Source: Rouxiella badensis (GTDB taxonomy: Bacteria > Pseudomonadota > Gammaproteobacteria > Enterobacterales > Enterobacteriaceae). From it: a DNA stretch of 64,000 nucleotides. Each line of letters opens with the position of its first letter. Position 1 is the stretch's first letter. The notes under the pieces were generated by a model. That model saw nothing but the letters and a program-made list of their open reading frames with translations. It was not told the DNA's origin and ran no database searches. Location of the stretch: positions 62,001-126,000 of the forward strand of contig NZ_MRWE01000008.1 of NCBI RefSeq assembly GCF_002093665.1, read 5' to 3'. Positions 52,791-62,773 of the stretch are shown piece by piece. Position numbers and translations under genes: made by a program.

Positions 52791-52832
52791 CTATCGCCCC
52801 CAACGCGTTGCACGCCAGGGGGCGATAGTTTT
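52791..52832 (+). terminator. Rho-independent terminator, MetQ-like gene
   Basis: CTATCGCCCCC (52791-52801) and GGGGGCGATAG (52818-52828) form an 11-bp perfect stem, followed by TTTT. It sits between the convergent plus-strand cluster and the minus-strand operon. Confidence 0.92.
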
Positions 52833-52833
52833 A

Positions 52834-54516
52834 TCAGACTGATGCGGCAGGCACGCTGGCGAGCAGGGTTTGCGTATAGGCATGCTGCGGCGAGCGGATA
52901 ATCTGCTCGGTAGTGCCACTTTCCACTATCTTGCCGTCTTTCATTACCGCAATCCGATGACTCATGTGTTCGACTACGCCCAAATCATGGGAGATAAACA
53001 GCATGGCAAGTCCGAGCTTGCGCTGAAGCGCGGTGAGCAGGTCCAGAACCTGAGCCTGCGTGGTGACATCGAGCGCCGAAACCGGCTCGTCGCAGACCAG
53101 AATTTCCGGATCGGACGCCAGCGCCTGGGCGATTGACACCCGCTGACGCTGTCCGCCCGACAAGGCCTGTGGGCGACGTTCCAGCAGTTTAGGATGCAGC
53201 CCGACGAGTTGCAGTAATTCCAGCGTTTTTAAACGCAAGTCAAGCGCCGAAAGTTTTCCGCGTAGCTTCAACGGCTGGTGAATAATCTGCTCGACCGTAT
53301 ACTGTGGGTCGAAGGAGCCTAATGGGTCCTGCGTAATGGTTTGAATGCGCCCGCGCAAGGGCCGACGTTCCGACTCTCGCAGCTGGCTCCAGGGTTTTCC
53401 TGCCAGCCATACTTCACCGCGATGTGCCGACTGAAGTGCAAGCACCACTTTCCCCAGCGTGGTCTTACCCGAGCCTGACTCGCCGACCAGCCCGAGCGTC
53501 TCTCCCCACGCCAGCTGGAGTGAGACCTGATTGACCGCATTGTGTTTGACGCCGTCGGGGCGACTGAAATTGACCGAGACGTCGCGCACGTCCAGCGCTG
53601 CGACATTCTGCTCGCGGCGCTGCTGGTTTTCGTTCTCTTGCGCGGTGAGCGGCGCATCCGGCAGCGGCGGCTCTCCCGAAAGCCAACGTCCCCGCGTGTC
53701 TGCCCCGGGAATAGCGGCTAGAAGCCGTCGCGTATAAGGGTGCGACGGCGCGGCCAGTACCTGCTTCGCATTGCCGCTCTCCACGCCTTCACCCTGCTGC
53801 ATGACCACCACGCGGTCAGCGACCTGCGCGACCACCGAGAGGTCGTGGGTTATCAGCAACACGCCGTGACCGGCCTGCGCCAGCTTGCGAAATACCGCCA
53901 AAATACGTTGCTGAACGGTGACGTCGAGCGCCGTCGTCGGTTCGTCGGCGATCAACAGTTTCGGGCCGCCTGCGAGGGCCGAGGCGATCAGCGCGCGCTG
54001 GCGAAGTCCGCCGGAAAGTTGGTGGGGATACTGATCAATACGGTGATGCGGGTCGGGTATACCGACCTGATGCAGCAGCGCTTCTACCTGTGCGGGTATC
54101 GCACGACGCGGGTACAACCGATGGATAAGCATGGGTTCGGCGATTTCCTTGCCGAGGGTGCGCAGCGGATCAAGCGAGACCAGTGCGTCCTGCAAGACGA
54201 AGCCAATCTCGCGGCCGCGCAGCTTTTGCCAGTCTGCGGCGCTTTGTTTCAGCAAGTTTTTGGCCGTGCCATCGTGGGTGATTAAGGTCAGGGTACGGGC
54301 GTTGACCCTGGCATTATCGCCGGCCAGTCCGACCAGTGTTCGTGCAGTCACCGACTTACCTGAACCCGACTCGCCGACCAGTGCGACAATTTCGCCGGGT
54401 CGAACCTGAAACGAGATATTTTTTACCGCCTGTACGGTGCCCTGCGGCTGAAGAAAATCAACCTGTAGATCTTCAACGACGAGGAGCGGGGCGGCCGCAT
54501 TTTGATTGAGGGTCAT
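52834..54516 (-). CDS. Fused double ATPase of peptide/nickel-type ABC importer 1
   Basis: 560 residues with two complete ABC domains, the DppD-DppF (oppDF) type in one chain. Domain 1 (about 10-270): Walker A GESGSGKS, signature LSGGLRQR, Walker [13 protein letters not shown]. Domain 2 (about 310-545): [29 protein letters not shown]. Each half ends with the oligopeptide-type tail HPYT..LLAAIP or HAYT..LLASVP. Last gene of the ten-gene run, three bases after the permease stop. Confidence 0.93.
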   Translation of the reverse strand: MTLNQNAAAPLLVVEDLQVDFLQPQGTVQAVKNISFQVRPGEIVALVGESGSGKSVTARTLVGLAGDNARVNARTLTLITHDGTAKNLLKQSAADWQKLRGREIGFVLQDALVSLDPLRTLGKEIAEPMLIHRLYPRRAIPAQVEALLHQVGIPDPHHRIDQYPHQLSGGLRQRALIASALAGGPKLLIADEPTTALDVTVQQRILAVFRKLAQAGHGVLLITHDLSVVAQVADRVVVMQQGEGVESGNAKQVLAAPSHPYTRRLLAAIPGADTRGRWLSGEPPLPDAPLTAQENENQQRREQNVAALDVRDVSVNFSRPDGVKHNAVNQVSLQLAWGETLGLVGESGSGKTTLGKVVLALQSAHRGEVWLAGKPWSQLRESERRPLRGRIQTITQDPLGSFDPQYTVEQIIHQPLKLRGKLSALDLRLKTLELLQLVGLHPKLLERRPQALSGGQRQRVSIAQALASDPEILVCDEPVSALDVTTQAQVLDLLTALQRKLGLAMLFISHDLGVVEHMSHRIAVMKDGKIVESGTTEQIIRSPQHAYTQTLLASVPAASV

Positions 54517-54519
54517 GGA

Positions 54520-55389
54520 TTAGGCCCCTTTTGCCAGAATAGTTTGCAAACGACGACCCAGGAGGGTGATAGCAATCACCGAGACGGCCACCACGGTGGC
54601 GGGCAACAGGCTTATCCACGGCGCGACGTCGAGATAGTCACGGCCATCGGCCAGCAGCGCGCCCCATTCGGCGGTAGGCGGAATAACGCCCAGACCGAGG
54701 AAGCTCAGCGACGACGCGGTCAGCACCGACTGGCCCACGCCGATGGTGGCGAGAATAAGCAGCGGGCGCAGCGTGTTGGGCAGAATGTGTCGAAAGATAA
54801 TGCTCAGCGGCGGTTCGCCGAGCGCCACGGCGTGCTCGACATAGCCGGAAAGTTTGACCTGCAACACCTGAGAGCGTAACAGACGCGCATAGCTGGCGAT
54901 GCCCGAGAGCCCGACGGCAATCAGCGTGTTGGTTGGTCCGCGCCCCAGCACGGCAATCACCAGCAGTGCCAGCAGCAGCTCGGGAAAGGCGAGCAGAATA
55001 TCGAGTACCCGCACCAGCACGCGCCGCAGAGCCAGCGGTGCCAGCGCCGTCAGTAAACCGAGCGCCATGCCGCCGAGGCAGGCGATAAGCGTTGCGCCGA
55101 GGCCGATGCTCAACGACAGCGCGGAGCCGTAAACCACGCGGGAAAATACGTCGCGGCCCAGTGAATCGGTTCCAAACCAGTGGTGCAGCGTTGGGGCGGC
55201 GAGCACCGCGTCCATGTCCATGTCATCCGGTTTCAGGGGCGTGAACCACTGCGGCGCAATAACGGTGAAAATCAGCAGCAGGACGAAGGCCGCAGGGATG
55301 AGCGTTTTGGGCAACAGCCACGGACTGGTGCTGCGCGCCAAAGTGTTCTGGCGTGAGGGAATTAGCAAAGGATCGCTGCTCATGGTCAA
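54520..55389 (-). CDS. Permease DppC-like, importer 1
   Basis: 289 residues. After an N-terminal polar segment (about 1-25) come five or six TM helices. The loop HHWFGTDSLGRDVFSRVVYG is the DppC signature, and the EAA region is ALGEPPLSIIFRHILPN. PPTAEWGALLADGRDYL and the WISLLPATVV tail are typical. Start overlaps the DppB-like stop by four bases. Confidence 0.93.
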   Translation of the reverse strand: MTMSSDPLLIPSRQNTLARSTSPWLLPKTLIPAAFVLLLIFTVIAPQWFTPLKPDDMDMDAVLAAPTLHHWFGTDSLGRDVFSRVVYGSALSLSIGLGATLIACLGGMALGLLTALAPLALRRVLVRVLDILLAFPELLLALLVIAVLGRGPTNTLIAVGLSGIASYARLLRSQVLQVKLSGYVEHAVALGEPPLSIIFRHILPNTLRPLLILATIGVGQSVLTASSLSFLGLGVIPPTAEWGALLADGRDYLDVAPWISLLPATVVAVSVIAITLLGRRLQTILAKGA

Positions 55390-56315
55390 GGGGTCCTTTT
55401 ACGCAGGCGCGGATCGACCAGCAGATAGGCGGCATCGACCAACAGATTAATGATAACGAACAGCAGGGCAGAGAGCATCACGATGCCCAGCACCAGAGGC
55501 ATATCGCGGCTGGCTATTGCCTGTAGGGTGATTTTGCCGATACCCGCGCGGCCAAAGACCGTTTCAGTAAGAATAGACCCGCTCAGCACGCTCGCCAGCA
55601 TGGTGCCGGTCAACGTGGAGGCCGCCAGGGCGGCGTGGCGCAGGCCGTGGCGCAGACGCAGGCGGGTTTCACCGGCACCGCGTGCACGCACCGTCAACGC
55701 GAAGGGCTGCGACAGCGCCTCCTCCAGACCGTCGCGCAGAATTTGACTCAGAATCGCCGCCAGCGGCAGGCTCAGGGTAATCACAGGCAGCACCAGCGAG
55801 CGCCAGCCATCGTTACCCATCACCGGGAACCAGTGCATCTGAAAACTGAACAGGCTGAGCAGGATGATGCCTAGCCAATAGACCGGTGTGCTGAGCAGGC
55901 AAAGCTCAAGCCCGGAGAAGCACGCTCTAAGGACGCGCCAGCGACCGGCGGTAGCCAACGCATTGAGGATAGCCAACGCCAATGCGAGCAGCAGTGCCAG
56001 CGCGGCCAGCACCGACGTTTGCTTCAACGCCGAGAGAATGACCTCGATGACCGGTTCGCGATACTGATAGCTCTGACCAAAATTACCCAACAGCGCATGG
56101 CCGCAGTAGTGCAGATACTGCAACCACAGCGGCTGGTCCAGCCCAAACTCATGGGTAAGCTGGGCGCGAAAGGCATCGTCCACCACGCTAGTACCGCCGC
56201 TGAGAATGGACACCGGATCGCCCGGAATCAGCTTCAGGGCGATAAAGGTGAGGGTGGCCGCGCCCCATAGCACGGCCAGGATAGTGAAAAGACGTTGTAT
56301 TGCAGTCCAAATCAT
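55386..56315 (-). CDS. Permease DppB-like, importer 1
   Basis: 309 residues, six TM helices. N-terminal RLFTILAVLWGAATLTFI, the large periplasmic loop with LIPGDPVSILSG and QYLHYCGHALLGNFGQSYQY, and the EAA loop VRARGAGETRLRLRHGLRHAAL match DppB. Begins one base after the binding protein stop; ends with the DppC overlap. Confidence 0.93.
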   Translation of the reverse strand: MIWTAIQRLFTILAVLWGAATLTFIALKLIPGDPVSILSGGTSVVDDAFRAQLTHEFGLDQPLWLQYLHYCGHALLGNFGQSYQYREPVIEVILSALKQTSVLAALALLLALALAILNALATAGRWRVLRACFSGLELCLLSTPVYWLGIILLSLFSFQMHWFPVMGNDGWRSLVLPVITLSLPLAAILSQILRDGLEEALSQPFALTVRARGAGETRLRLRHGLRHAALAASTLTGTMLASVLSGSILTETVFGRAGIGKITLQAIASRDMPLVLGIVMLSALLFVIINLLVDAAYLLVDPRLRKRTP

Positions 56316-56316
56316 A

Positions 56317-57939
56317 TTAATGGCTCAACCAGACATCATAGAAGTTTGGCTTGGCGTTGGTCGCCCAGCTTACGCCGTGTACCTTTTTGGAAATGCCCAA
56401 CTGATAGGCCGGAACGTACAACGGCACCACGTAGGCCTGCTCGATAATTTCATGCTGAATGTCGGAATAGAGCTGCTGACGTTTCGCGTCCGGTGCGCCT
56501 ACCGCCTCGAGCAGCTTGGCGTCGAGCGATTTCACGACGCTGTAGTTGGCCCCTTTCGGTGGCGCATAGCTCGACAAGAACACGGTACGCAGGATGTCCG
56601 GCTCGGCGCGTACGTAGTAGTTATTCACCACGTCATACTGATTATTGTTGGTGCGGTCGGTAAAGGCACCGGAATCGACCGGGTCCAACTTGAGAAGGAA
56701 CCCGGCTTTCTTCACCTGGAACTGAATTGCCTGGAACAGCGTCACGTCGGAACTCTGGATAGTCGTCGGGTCATAAACGAAGTCTACGGTCAACGTTTTG
56801 CCGTCTTTGGTACGAATACCGTCGCTGTTCTTTTGGGTCCAACCGGCTTCGTCGAGCAGCTTGTTGGCCTTGGCGAGGTCATACTTCAGCAGTTTTGCGA
56901 CCGAAGGGTCGTAATACTGCGTCTGCGGGCCCAGTACGTTATCGGCAGGTTTCAGGGTGCCGAAGAACGCCACTTTTACCGCCGAAGCGGGATCGGTTGC
57001 GCTCTGGAAGGCCTGGCGAACCTTCACGTCGGTGAACGGACCGCGTGAGGTGTTCAGATATAACACCTCACTCACCCCTGGGTTCTCTTTGGTCTTGACC
57101 TCGAGCGCCGGATTGTTTTTCACCGACTTGGAGTTGACCGGCGGTACCGCGTCAATGGCCTGAATCTGACCGCTGGTCAACGCGCCTAAACGCACTGAAG
57201 ACTCCGGCAAATATTTGAAGTTAATCGCTTCAAGGTAGGCTGGACCCGTGTGTGTCGCATAGCCTGGCCCCCAGTGATAGTCGGCGCGACGTGTCAGCTG
57301 GCTGCCGCTGCCTTTGACGAAGGACTTAAGAATAAACGGACCGGAACCCACGACTGTGTTGCTGGTGTTCGGGGTGTTTTTCAAATAGGTCGGTGACTGA
57401 ATACCCAGATACGGCAGGCTTAACCCTTGCAGTAACGGGGCAAACGGCGAGTCATAGTGGATAGCGACGGTATAGTCGTCCGGGGTCGAAATCGTTTTGA
57501 CAGGCCCAAGCAGCGACTTGGAATAGCTTGAGGTGGTTTTGGGATCGAGAATGCGCTCAAGGTTGAATTTCACCGCGGCGGCGTCGAGCCGGGTGCCGTC
57601 GCTGAAGGTCACGTCTTTTCGCAGATGGAACACGTAATCGGTATGGTTTTCATTCACCTCCCAGCTTGATGCCAGCCACGGGGTGAAGTGGTTATCCTCA
57701 GCCTGTCCGACGAGGGAATCAACCACGTTACGGTCAATCAGTGCGGTGACCGACTGTCCGGTAATCGACGGGTCAATAATCGGCGTATCGCTGCCCAATG
57801 CAACGTTTAACGTACCGCCTTGAACCGGCGTTTCGGCCGCATTTGCGGTAAACGCTTGCCCTGCTGACATCACCAGTGCCGCCGTGGCAACCCACTTGGC
57901 GAGCGTCGTTTTTTGCCACTGTTTTTTTGTTATAGTCAT
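56317..57939 (-). CDS. Periplasmic binding protein of importer 1 (SBP family 5)
   Basis: 540 residues from ATG 57939, with GGAG upstream. Signal peptide MTITKKQWQKTTLAKWVATA to cleavage near ANA/AE; no lipobox. Family 5 signatures: SWEVNENHTDYVFHLRKDVTFSDG and FKVAFF-like, YLNTSRGPFTDVKVRQAFQSA, and a C-terminal PLYVPAYQLGISKKV. Resembles the KPN_01854-type binding proteins found next to luciferase-like monooxygenases, as far as I remember. Ligand unknown. It is 88 bp downstream of the CMD gene, the only sizeable gap in the operon. Confidence 0.9.
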   Translation of the reverse strand: MTITKKQWQKTTLAKWVATAALVMSAGQAFTANAAETPVQGGTLNVALGSDTPIIDPSITGQSVTALIDRNVVDSLVGQAEDNHFTPWLASSWEVNENHTDYVFHLRKDVTFSDGTRLDAAAVKFNLERILDPKTTSSYSKSLLGPVKTISTPDDYTVAIHYDSPFAPLLQGLSLPYLGIQSPTYLKNTPNTSNTVVGSGPFILKSFVKGSGSQLTRRADYHWGPGYATHTGPAYLEAINFKYLPESSVRLGALTSGQIQAIDAVPPVNSKSVKNNPALEVKTKENPGVSEVLYLNTSRGPFTDVKVRQAFQSATDPASAVKVAFFGTLKPADNVLGPQTQYYDPSVAKLLKYDLAKANKLLDEAGWTQKNSDGIRTKDGKTLTVDFVYDPTTIQSSDVTLFQAIQFQVKKAGFLLKLDPVDSGAFTDRTNNNQYDVVNNYYVRAEPDILRTVFLSSYAPPKGANYSVVKSLDAKLLEAVGAPDAKRQQLYSDIQHEIIEQAYVVPLYVPAYQLGISKKVHGVSWATNAKPNFYDVWLSH

Positions 57940-58027
57940 ATCCAACTCCATCAAAATAATGAAAAAACCCTGTATTTTTTATTCAATAACGACCTGATTA
58001 CCTTCTCGATTTCATTGACTTTACTGC

Positions 58028-59152
58028 TTAATATTCAAAGGGTTCGCCGAGCGTCAGCATCAGACGGTTGGCCCAGGCGAAGAACGCGGTGGACTGCACG
58101 AGGTCAAGCAACTCGAGGTCGCTGAGTCCCAAATCACGCAAAGACTGAATTTGTTTCTCGTTGGCGGTAGCCGGGGTGGCAGACAACGCGGCGGCAAAGT
58201 CAATTTCTGCCTGCCATCTTGCGTCCTGTCCGACACTCAAAATATCCCCCGGAGAGGTATCGAGCAGGCGCTGAACCGCGTCAGGATCCTTCGACAGCTG
58301 CGCCGCCTTACGTGCGTGCACCGAGGCACAGTAGATGCAGCCGTTTATCTTACTGGCGACGGCGGCGGCGAGTTCGCGGTCTTTACGCGGCAGCCCTCCG
58401 GAGGTGAAGAAAATACCTTTGTCGGTCAGCGTACGCTGCTCCAGCACTGGCAGGTTGCGGCCGAGCAGGCGGAAGTAGTCGGAGTCGGTGTGGCCGAAGC
58501 GCGCCAGAATTTCCTGCTGCTCGGCGGTGAAGTCTTGCAGCGGTTTTGAGGCAATCCACGGCTCCCAACCCAGCTCGGCCTGAGTAAAGGCGGTCGGCGC
58601 AGGCTGGCCGGAATAAGTTTTCGGCTCGGTATTCCAGAAAGCGGCGCCTACGGTGGCGGTGCCGTTATCCAGCGTCGACTTGCCGTTAATCAGACGATAA
58701 CCGCGCAGTAAACGGCTCTGGAAACTGACGAAGGCCACCAACTGAGACAGGGTGACGATGGCGTCAGGCGTCCAACCTGCGGCTTCGAGCTGTTGCAAAT
58801 GCTCGGCGGTGGCATTAGCAGGCTTGAAGGTCAGGCGTTCGGCGTGCGCCAGCGCCGACTGAAGCCTGCTGCGTGAAGGCGATTCAGCCTGCAAGGCGTG
58901 CAGGCGTTCGGCATAGTGTGCGCCGAGCTGGATATCAGCGTGCCAGCGGGCGATCTGCTGGGCAATGGCCAGACGGTCGGCGAGCGGAAATTCGGCGATA
59001 AGTTCGTTGCTGTTAAACAGCGCGTTGTAGCTTCCCTGGATGTGCGCTGTTGCGGCTTCACGGGTTTCGCGCGCCTGCGCCAGCGTGGAACCCGATTCGA
59101 TTTCTGCCAGCGTTGCCAGCAGATCGGTCGCTTGTTCTTGAGCAACGGTCAT
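58028..59152 (-). CDS. Two-domain CMD/AhpD-like peroxidase-related protein
   Basis: 374 residues. Two helical AhpD/carboxymuconolactone decarboxylase-like (CMD) domains. The C-terminal one (about 200-374) keeps the redox motif C272-IY-C275-ASV-H279 with KDRELAAAVASKINGC before it. The N-terminal one (about 1-180) is related but lacks the Cys pair. In some rhizobia the two parts are separate neighbouring genes (Avi_7170 and Avi_7169 families, recalled from memory); here they are fused. Start overlaps the monooxygenase stop by four bases. A reductive partner of the flavin monooxygenase is likely. Confidence 0.85.
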   Translation of the reverse strand: MTVAQEQATDLLATLAEIESGSTLAQARETREAATAHIQGSYNALFNSNELIAEFPLADRLAIAQQIARWHADIQLGAHYAERLHALQAESPSRSRLQSALAHAERLTFKPANATAEHLQQLEAAGWTPDAIVTLSQLVAFVSFQSRLLRGYRLINGKSTLDNGTATVGAAFWNTEPKTYSGQPAPTAFTQAELGWEPWIASKPLQDFTAEQQEILARFGHTDSDYFRLLGRNLPVLEQRTLTDKGIFFTSGGLPRKDRELAAAVASKINGCIYCASVHARKAAQLSKDPDAVQRLLDTSPGDILSVGQDARWQAEIDFAAALSATPATANEKQIQSLRDLGLSDLELLDLVQSTAFFAWANRLMLTLGEPFEY

Positions 59153-60231
59153 AGTGTTTCCTTTGAAAGTTCGAAATGAAGAGGCTGAGGTTTAGCGATG
59201 CTTTTCGGGGTCTGTCGCACCCAGCCGAGGGCTGGTGCCACTTTTTTGGCGATCAGCTCGATAGAACGCAAAATGTAAGGGTGAGGCGGATCGATGGAAT
59301 GCACCTGAAACGCCAAATCGGTCACCCTCGCCAGCGCGGTATCGCGTTTTAGGGAGGTAATAACCTGTTCGGCGGTGCCGAGATGCACGTCGAAGGCGGC
59401 GATATAATCGTCAAGCGAGTCACCCCGGGTTTTATGACCGGCAAGCTGGAAGTTATAGGCCTGACGACGCAGTCCTTTTTCGGCCAGCCTTCTTGCCTCC
59501 TCGGCGTCGTCGCTGACGAAGGCGGTCCGTGAGCCGAGAATGCGCGGCTCAACCCCCGCGGGCAGCGCCTCAAGATAGGCGTCGATTATTCTGTTTTGCA
59601 GCACGTCCAGCGGTAACTCGGGCTGCCCTTCAGGGCGCGGTTGAGTGCGGGAAAGCATCAGGCCATCGCCTGCCGCACCGGCCCTCGCGCCGCCTTCCGG
59701 CGAGAACGTGGCCTGCCACAGCCGACGGTTAAGCTGGGGGGCAGGCGGATAGAGCTGATTCCCTTCTCCCTTGAGCGCCTTACCCTGCCAGGCATCACGC
59801 AGGGTTTGCAGATTCTGCGCAAAGGCTTCGCCGCGCGTGTCGAGCGTTAGGCCGAAGGGGATAAATGATGATGCGGTACCGCCCGAACCCAGCCCAATCT
59901 CCAGACGGCCACCGGCGAGTAAATCCAGCACCGCGGCGTCTTCTGCCACGCGCAGCGCATTCTCCATTGCCAGCGTAATAACCCCGGTACCGAGGCGAAT
60001 GTGGCGTGTGTTGGCCGCGACGTAGGCTAAAAAAACCAGCGGAGCGGGCAGGCCGCCTTCATCCCGATGAAAATGGTGTTGCGCTATCCAGGCGGAATCA
60101 AATCCCAGCTGTTCGGCATGGGCGATTTGCTCTGCTGCCAGACGATAGCGCTCCTGCGGGCTGGTGTCGTCTAACAGACGGGTGAAGAATCCGAGTCGTT
60201 TATGACTGCTGTCAGAGGCCGCTTGGCTCAT
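59149..60231 (-). CDS. Luciferase-like FMN monooxygenase (LLM)
   Basis: 360 residues of the bacterial luciferase-like fold: KRLGFFTRLLDDTSPQERY, FDSAWIAQHHFHRDEGGLPAPL, RIRLGTGV-type stretch HIRLGTGVITLAMENALRVAEDA and LLAGGRLEIGLGSGG. It matches the flavin-dependent KPN_01858-type group (name recalled from memory). Predicted to use reduced FMN and O2, supplied by an external reductase, to oxidise the imported substrate, for example desulfonation or C-S/C-N cleavage; this chemistry is inference. Start overlaps the ATPase stop by four bases. Confidence 0.9.
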   Translation of the reverse strand: MSQAASDSSHKRLGFFTRLLDDTSPQERYRLAAEQIAHAEQLGFDSAWIAQHHFHRDEGGLPAPLVFLAYVAANTRHIRLGTGVITLAMENALRVAEDAAVLDLLAGGRLEIGLGSGGTASSFIPFGLTLDTRGEAFAQNLQTLRDAWQGKALKGEGNQLYPPAPQLNRRLWQATFSPEGGARAGAAGDGLMLSRTQPRPEGQPELPLDVLQNRIIDAYLEALPAGVEPRILGSRTAFVSDDAEEARRLAEKGLRRQAYNFQLAGHKTRGDSLDDYIAAFDVHLGTAEQVITSLKRDTALARVTDLAFQVHSIDPPHPYILRSIELIAKKVAPALGWVRQTPKSIAKPQPLHFELSKETL

Positions 60232-61898
60232 ACAAACTCCTTGGTTGGCGTCGGCTGTGCGACGCGCAAATGCGAAATACCCGGAATGGCGCTGAGCAGT
60301 TCACGGGTGTAGGCGTGGGTCGGTTGGGTGAACAGAGATTCGACGTCGCCGTAATCAACCTGTTTGCCCTGATTCAGAACCGACACGCTGTGCGAAATCT
60401 GGCGCACGATGGCCAGATCGTGAGAGATAAAGAGATACGTCAGGCCCAGCTCCTGCTGGAGCTGCACCAGTAGACGCAAGATTTGCGCCTGAACGGTGAC
60501 GTCGAGTGCGGACGTTGCTTCGTCCAGAACCAGCACCTGCGGCTCGAGTATCAGCGCACGGGCCAGGGCCACGCGTTGACGTTGCCCGCCCGAGAGCTCG
60601 TGCGGTTTGCGTTGCAGCAGATTCAGCGGCAGCGCCACGCGTTCCGCTATCTCGTGCACCTTTGCCCGGCGCTGGTCGGCGCTGAGCTTAAAAAAGTTTA
60701 GCAGCGGTTCTTCGATAACCTTGAACAGCGTCTGCGACGGGTCGAGCGACGCGAAAGGGTTCTGATACACCAACTGGATTTTCCTGCGCGCCTGACGTAA
60801 CGCCTCGCCGGATAACTGCGTGATGTCTACGCCGTCGATAAACAATTGGCCGCTGTCGGGTCGTTGAAAACCCAGCAACAATCGTGCCAGCGTGGTCTTG
60901 CCTGAACCCGACTCGCCAACCAGTGAATGCGTCGTGCCGCGCGTTACCTCGAACGAAACATCATCCAGCGCCTTGAAGGCCGAGGTATTTTTACCACCCA
61001 GCGAGAAGTGTTTGCTGACGTTACGCACCACGATCGCGCTATCGGCATGCTTTGCACTGTGCGCCAGCGCAGAGAGAGGGCGCGGGGTTAACGCGGGGGC
61101 GTCATTGAACAGCTGACGGGTATATTCGCTCTTCGGCGCGCGCAGTACCTCGGCGGTAATGCCCTGTTCCTGTACCTGACCTTTACGGAAAACCAGCAGG
61201 CGATCGGCACGCTCTGCCGCCAGCGCCAGGTCGTGAGTGACAAACAGCACGGCGGTCCCAAACTCCAGGCGCAGCGCGTCAATCAGGTCCAGAATGCGTT
61301 TCTGCACCCGCACATCCAGCGCGCTGGTGGGTTCATCGGCAATAATCAGCGCAGGCTGTAACGCAATCGCGATAGCAATCAATACGCGCTGCTTCATACC
61401 GCCCGAAAGCTGATGCGGATACTGTTTCGCCCGCTGCTCGGGGTGCGTCAGCCCCACGCGAGTCAGCAGCTCCACCACGCGTGCGTCTCGGGCCTTGCGC
61501 GGCATGCGGCGGTGGATTTTTAGCACCTCGGCCACCTGTTCGCCGACGGTTTTCACCGGGTTCAGCGAGCTGGTGGGATCCTGCGGAATAAGGCTGATGC
61601 TTGACCCGCGCAGACTGTCAAGCCGGCGTGAGGACCAGCGGCTAATATCGGTGCCGTTGAGCAGAATGCTGCCGTGCTCGATATGCCCGTTTTCAGCCAG
61701 CAGGCCAATGATCGACTGCGCCGTAGTGGTCTTGCCGGAGCCAGACTCACCGACCAGTGCGACGACCTCGCCCGGCAGAATCGAGAAAGAGACCTGCTCG
61801 ACGACACGCGTGGCCTGCTGCCCACTGCTGTAAACAATCGAGACGTCTTTCAGTTCCAGCACCGGTCGAAGGGCGGTGTCGTTATTGAGTGAACTCAT
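60228..61898 (-). CDS. Fused double ATPase of peptide/nickel-type ABC importer 2
   Basis: 556 residues, two ABC domains in one chain. Domain 1: GESGSGKTT, signature LSGGMKQR, Walker B LIIADEPTSALD. Domain 2: [28 protein letters not shown]. The first walker B has DEPTSALD and the second DEATSALD, both normal variants. Overlaps the permease gene upstream and the LLM gene downstream by four bases each. Confidence 0.93.
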   Translation of the reverse strand: MSSLNNDTALRPVLELKDVSIVYSSGQQATRVVEQVSFSILPGEVVALVGESGSGKTTTAQSIIGLLAENGHIEHGSILLNGTDISRWSSRRLDSLRGSSISLIPQDPTSSLNPVKTVGEQVAEVLKIHRRMPRKARDARVVELLTRVGLTHPEQRAKQYPHQLSGGMKQRVLIAIAIALQPALIIADEPTSALDVRVQKRILDLIDALRLEFGTAVLFVTHDLALAAERADRLLVFRKGQVQEQGITAEVLRAPKSEYTRQLFNDAPALTPRPLSALAHSAKHADSAIVVRNVSKHFSLGGKNTSAFKALDDVSFEVTRGTTHSLVGESGSGKTTLARLLLGFQRPDSGQLFIDGVDITQLSGEALRQARRKIQLVYQNPFASLDPSQTLFKVIEEPLLNFFKLSADQRRAKVHEIAERVALPLNLLQRKPHELSGGQRQRVALARALILEPQVLVLDEATSALDVTVQAQILRLLVQLQQELGLTYLFISHDLAIVRQISHSVSVLNQGKQVDYGDVESLFTQPTHAYTRELLSAIPGISHLRVAQPTPTKEFV

Positions 61899-62773
61899 CG
61901 GCGTTTGCTCCTGAATGAGTGGCTAATGCGGTTTGCCGACAGCACGGTCAGAATCACCACGATGCCGGGGAAGGTGGTGAGCCACCAGGCGGTGGAGATA
62001 TAGTTACGGCCCTCGGCTATCAGTAATCCCCACTCTGGCGTTGGCGGTGGGGTGCCGTAACCGAGAAAACTCAGGGTAGAAATCGACAGGATGGCGTTAC
62101 CAAACTGGAGCGCCGAGAAGGCGATAACGGACGTCAACGAGTTGGGCAAAATATGTCGCCATAGCACCGAGAAGAAGGTGCCGCCGCTGCCGTAGGCCGC
62201 CTCGACATAGTCGCTCTGGCGAACCAGCACCGCTTCGGAACGCGCCAGTCGGGCAAAGTTAGCGACCGAGGTTACCCCGACGGCAATCGCCGCGTGGACA
62301 GTGCCGAAGCCGAGCAGAATAATCACGCTCAGCGACAGCAGCAGGCTCGGGATCGACAGCAGTACGTCAACGACGCGCATGATGACGGTATCGGCCACGC
62401 CGCCGACCGACGCGGCAGCTAACCCGAGGGCGCTGCCAAAAATCAGTCCGAGAACCACCGCCACCAGTGCGCCAGAAAGCGAATGAGACGCGCCATAAAC
62501 GATACGGGCATAAAGGTCGCGTCCGAGCTGATCGGTGCCAAGCCAGTGCCCCGGACCGGGAGCCAGACGCTGAGCGCCTGCGATGCCTTCGGTGCCGCTG
62601 TACTGGGTAAACAGCTGAGGGGCGATTGCCCAGAGGATAACGACCAGCATCACGACCCAGGCCAGGATTAGCGTGGGTTGCAGACGAGAGAATCGAGCGC
62701 GTGAGGCTGTCGGGAATGCCGCCAGCTGCGCGCTGTCGTCGCTGTTGTGTTTGGTTATCGGCAAACTGCTCAT
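61895..62773 (-). CDS. Permease DppC-like, importer 2
   Basis: 292 residues. N-terminal polar region (about 30) then TM helices; GHWLGTDQLGRDLYARIVYGASH is the DppC signature, then SVGGVADTVIMRVVDVLLS, EAA loop ALYGSGGTFFSVLWRHILPNS and GTPPPTPEWGLLIAEGRNYI. Coupled by ATGA overlaps to both neighbours. Confidence 0.93.
   Translation of the reverse strand: MSSLPITKHNSDDSAQLAAFPTASRARFSRLQPTLILAWVVMLVVILWAIAPQLFTQYSGTEGIAGAQRLAPGPGHWLGTDQLGRDLYARIVYGASHSLSGALVAVVLGLIFGSALGLAAASVGGVADTVIMRVVDVLLSIPSLLLSLSVIILLGFGTVHAAIAVGVTSVANFARLARSEAVLVRQSDYVEAAYGSGGTFFSVLWRHILPNSLTSVIAFSALQFGNAILSISTLSFLGYGTPPPTPEWGLLIAEGRNYISTAWWLTTFPGIVVILTVLSANRISHSFRSKRR

Noticed and set aside
56206..57048. 280-codon plus-strand ORF opposite the binding protein
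   Set aside because: Antisense of the SBP and DppB genes; no ribosome site or domain signature.
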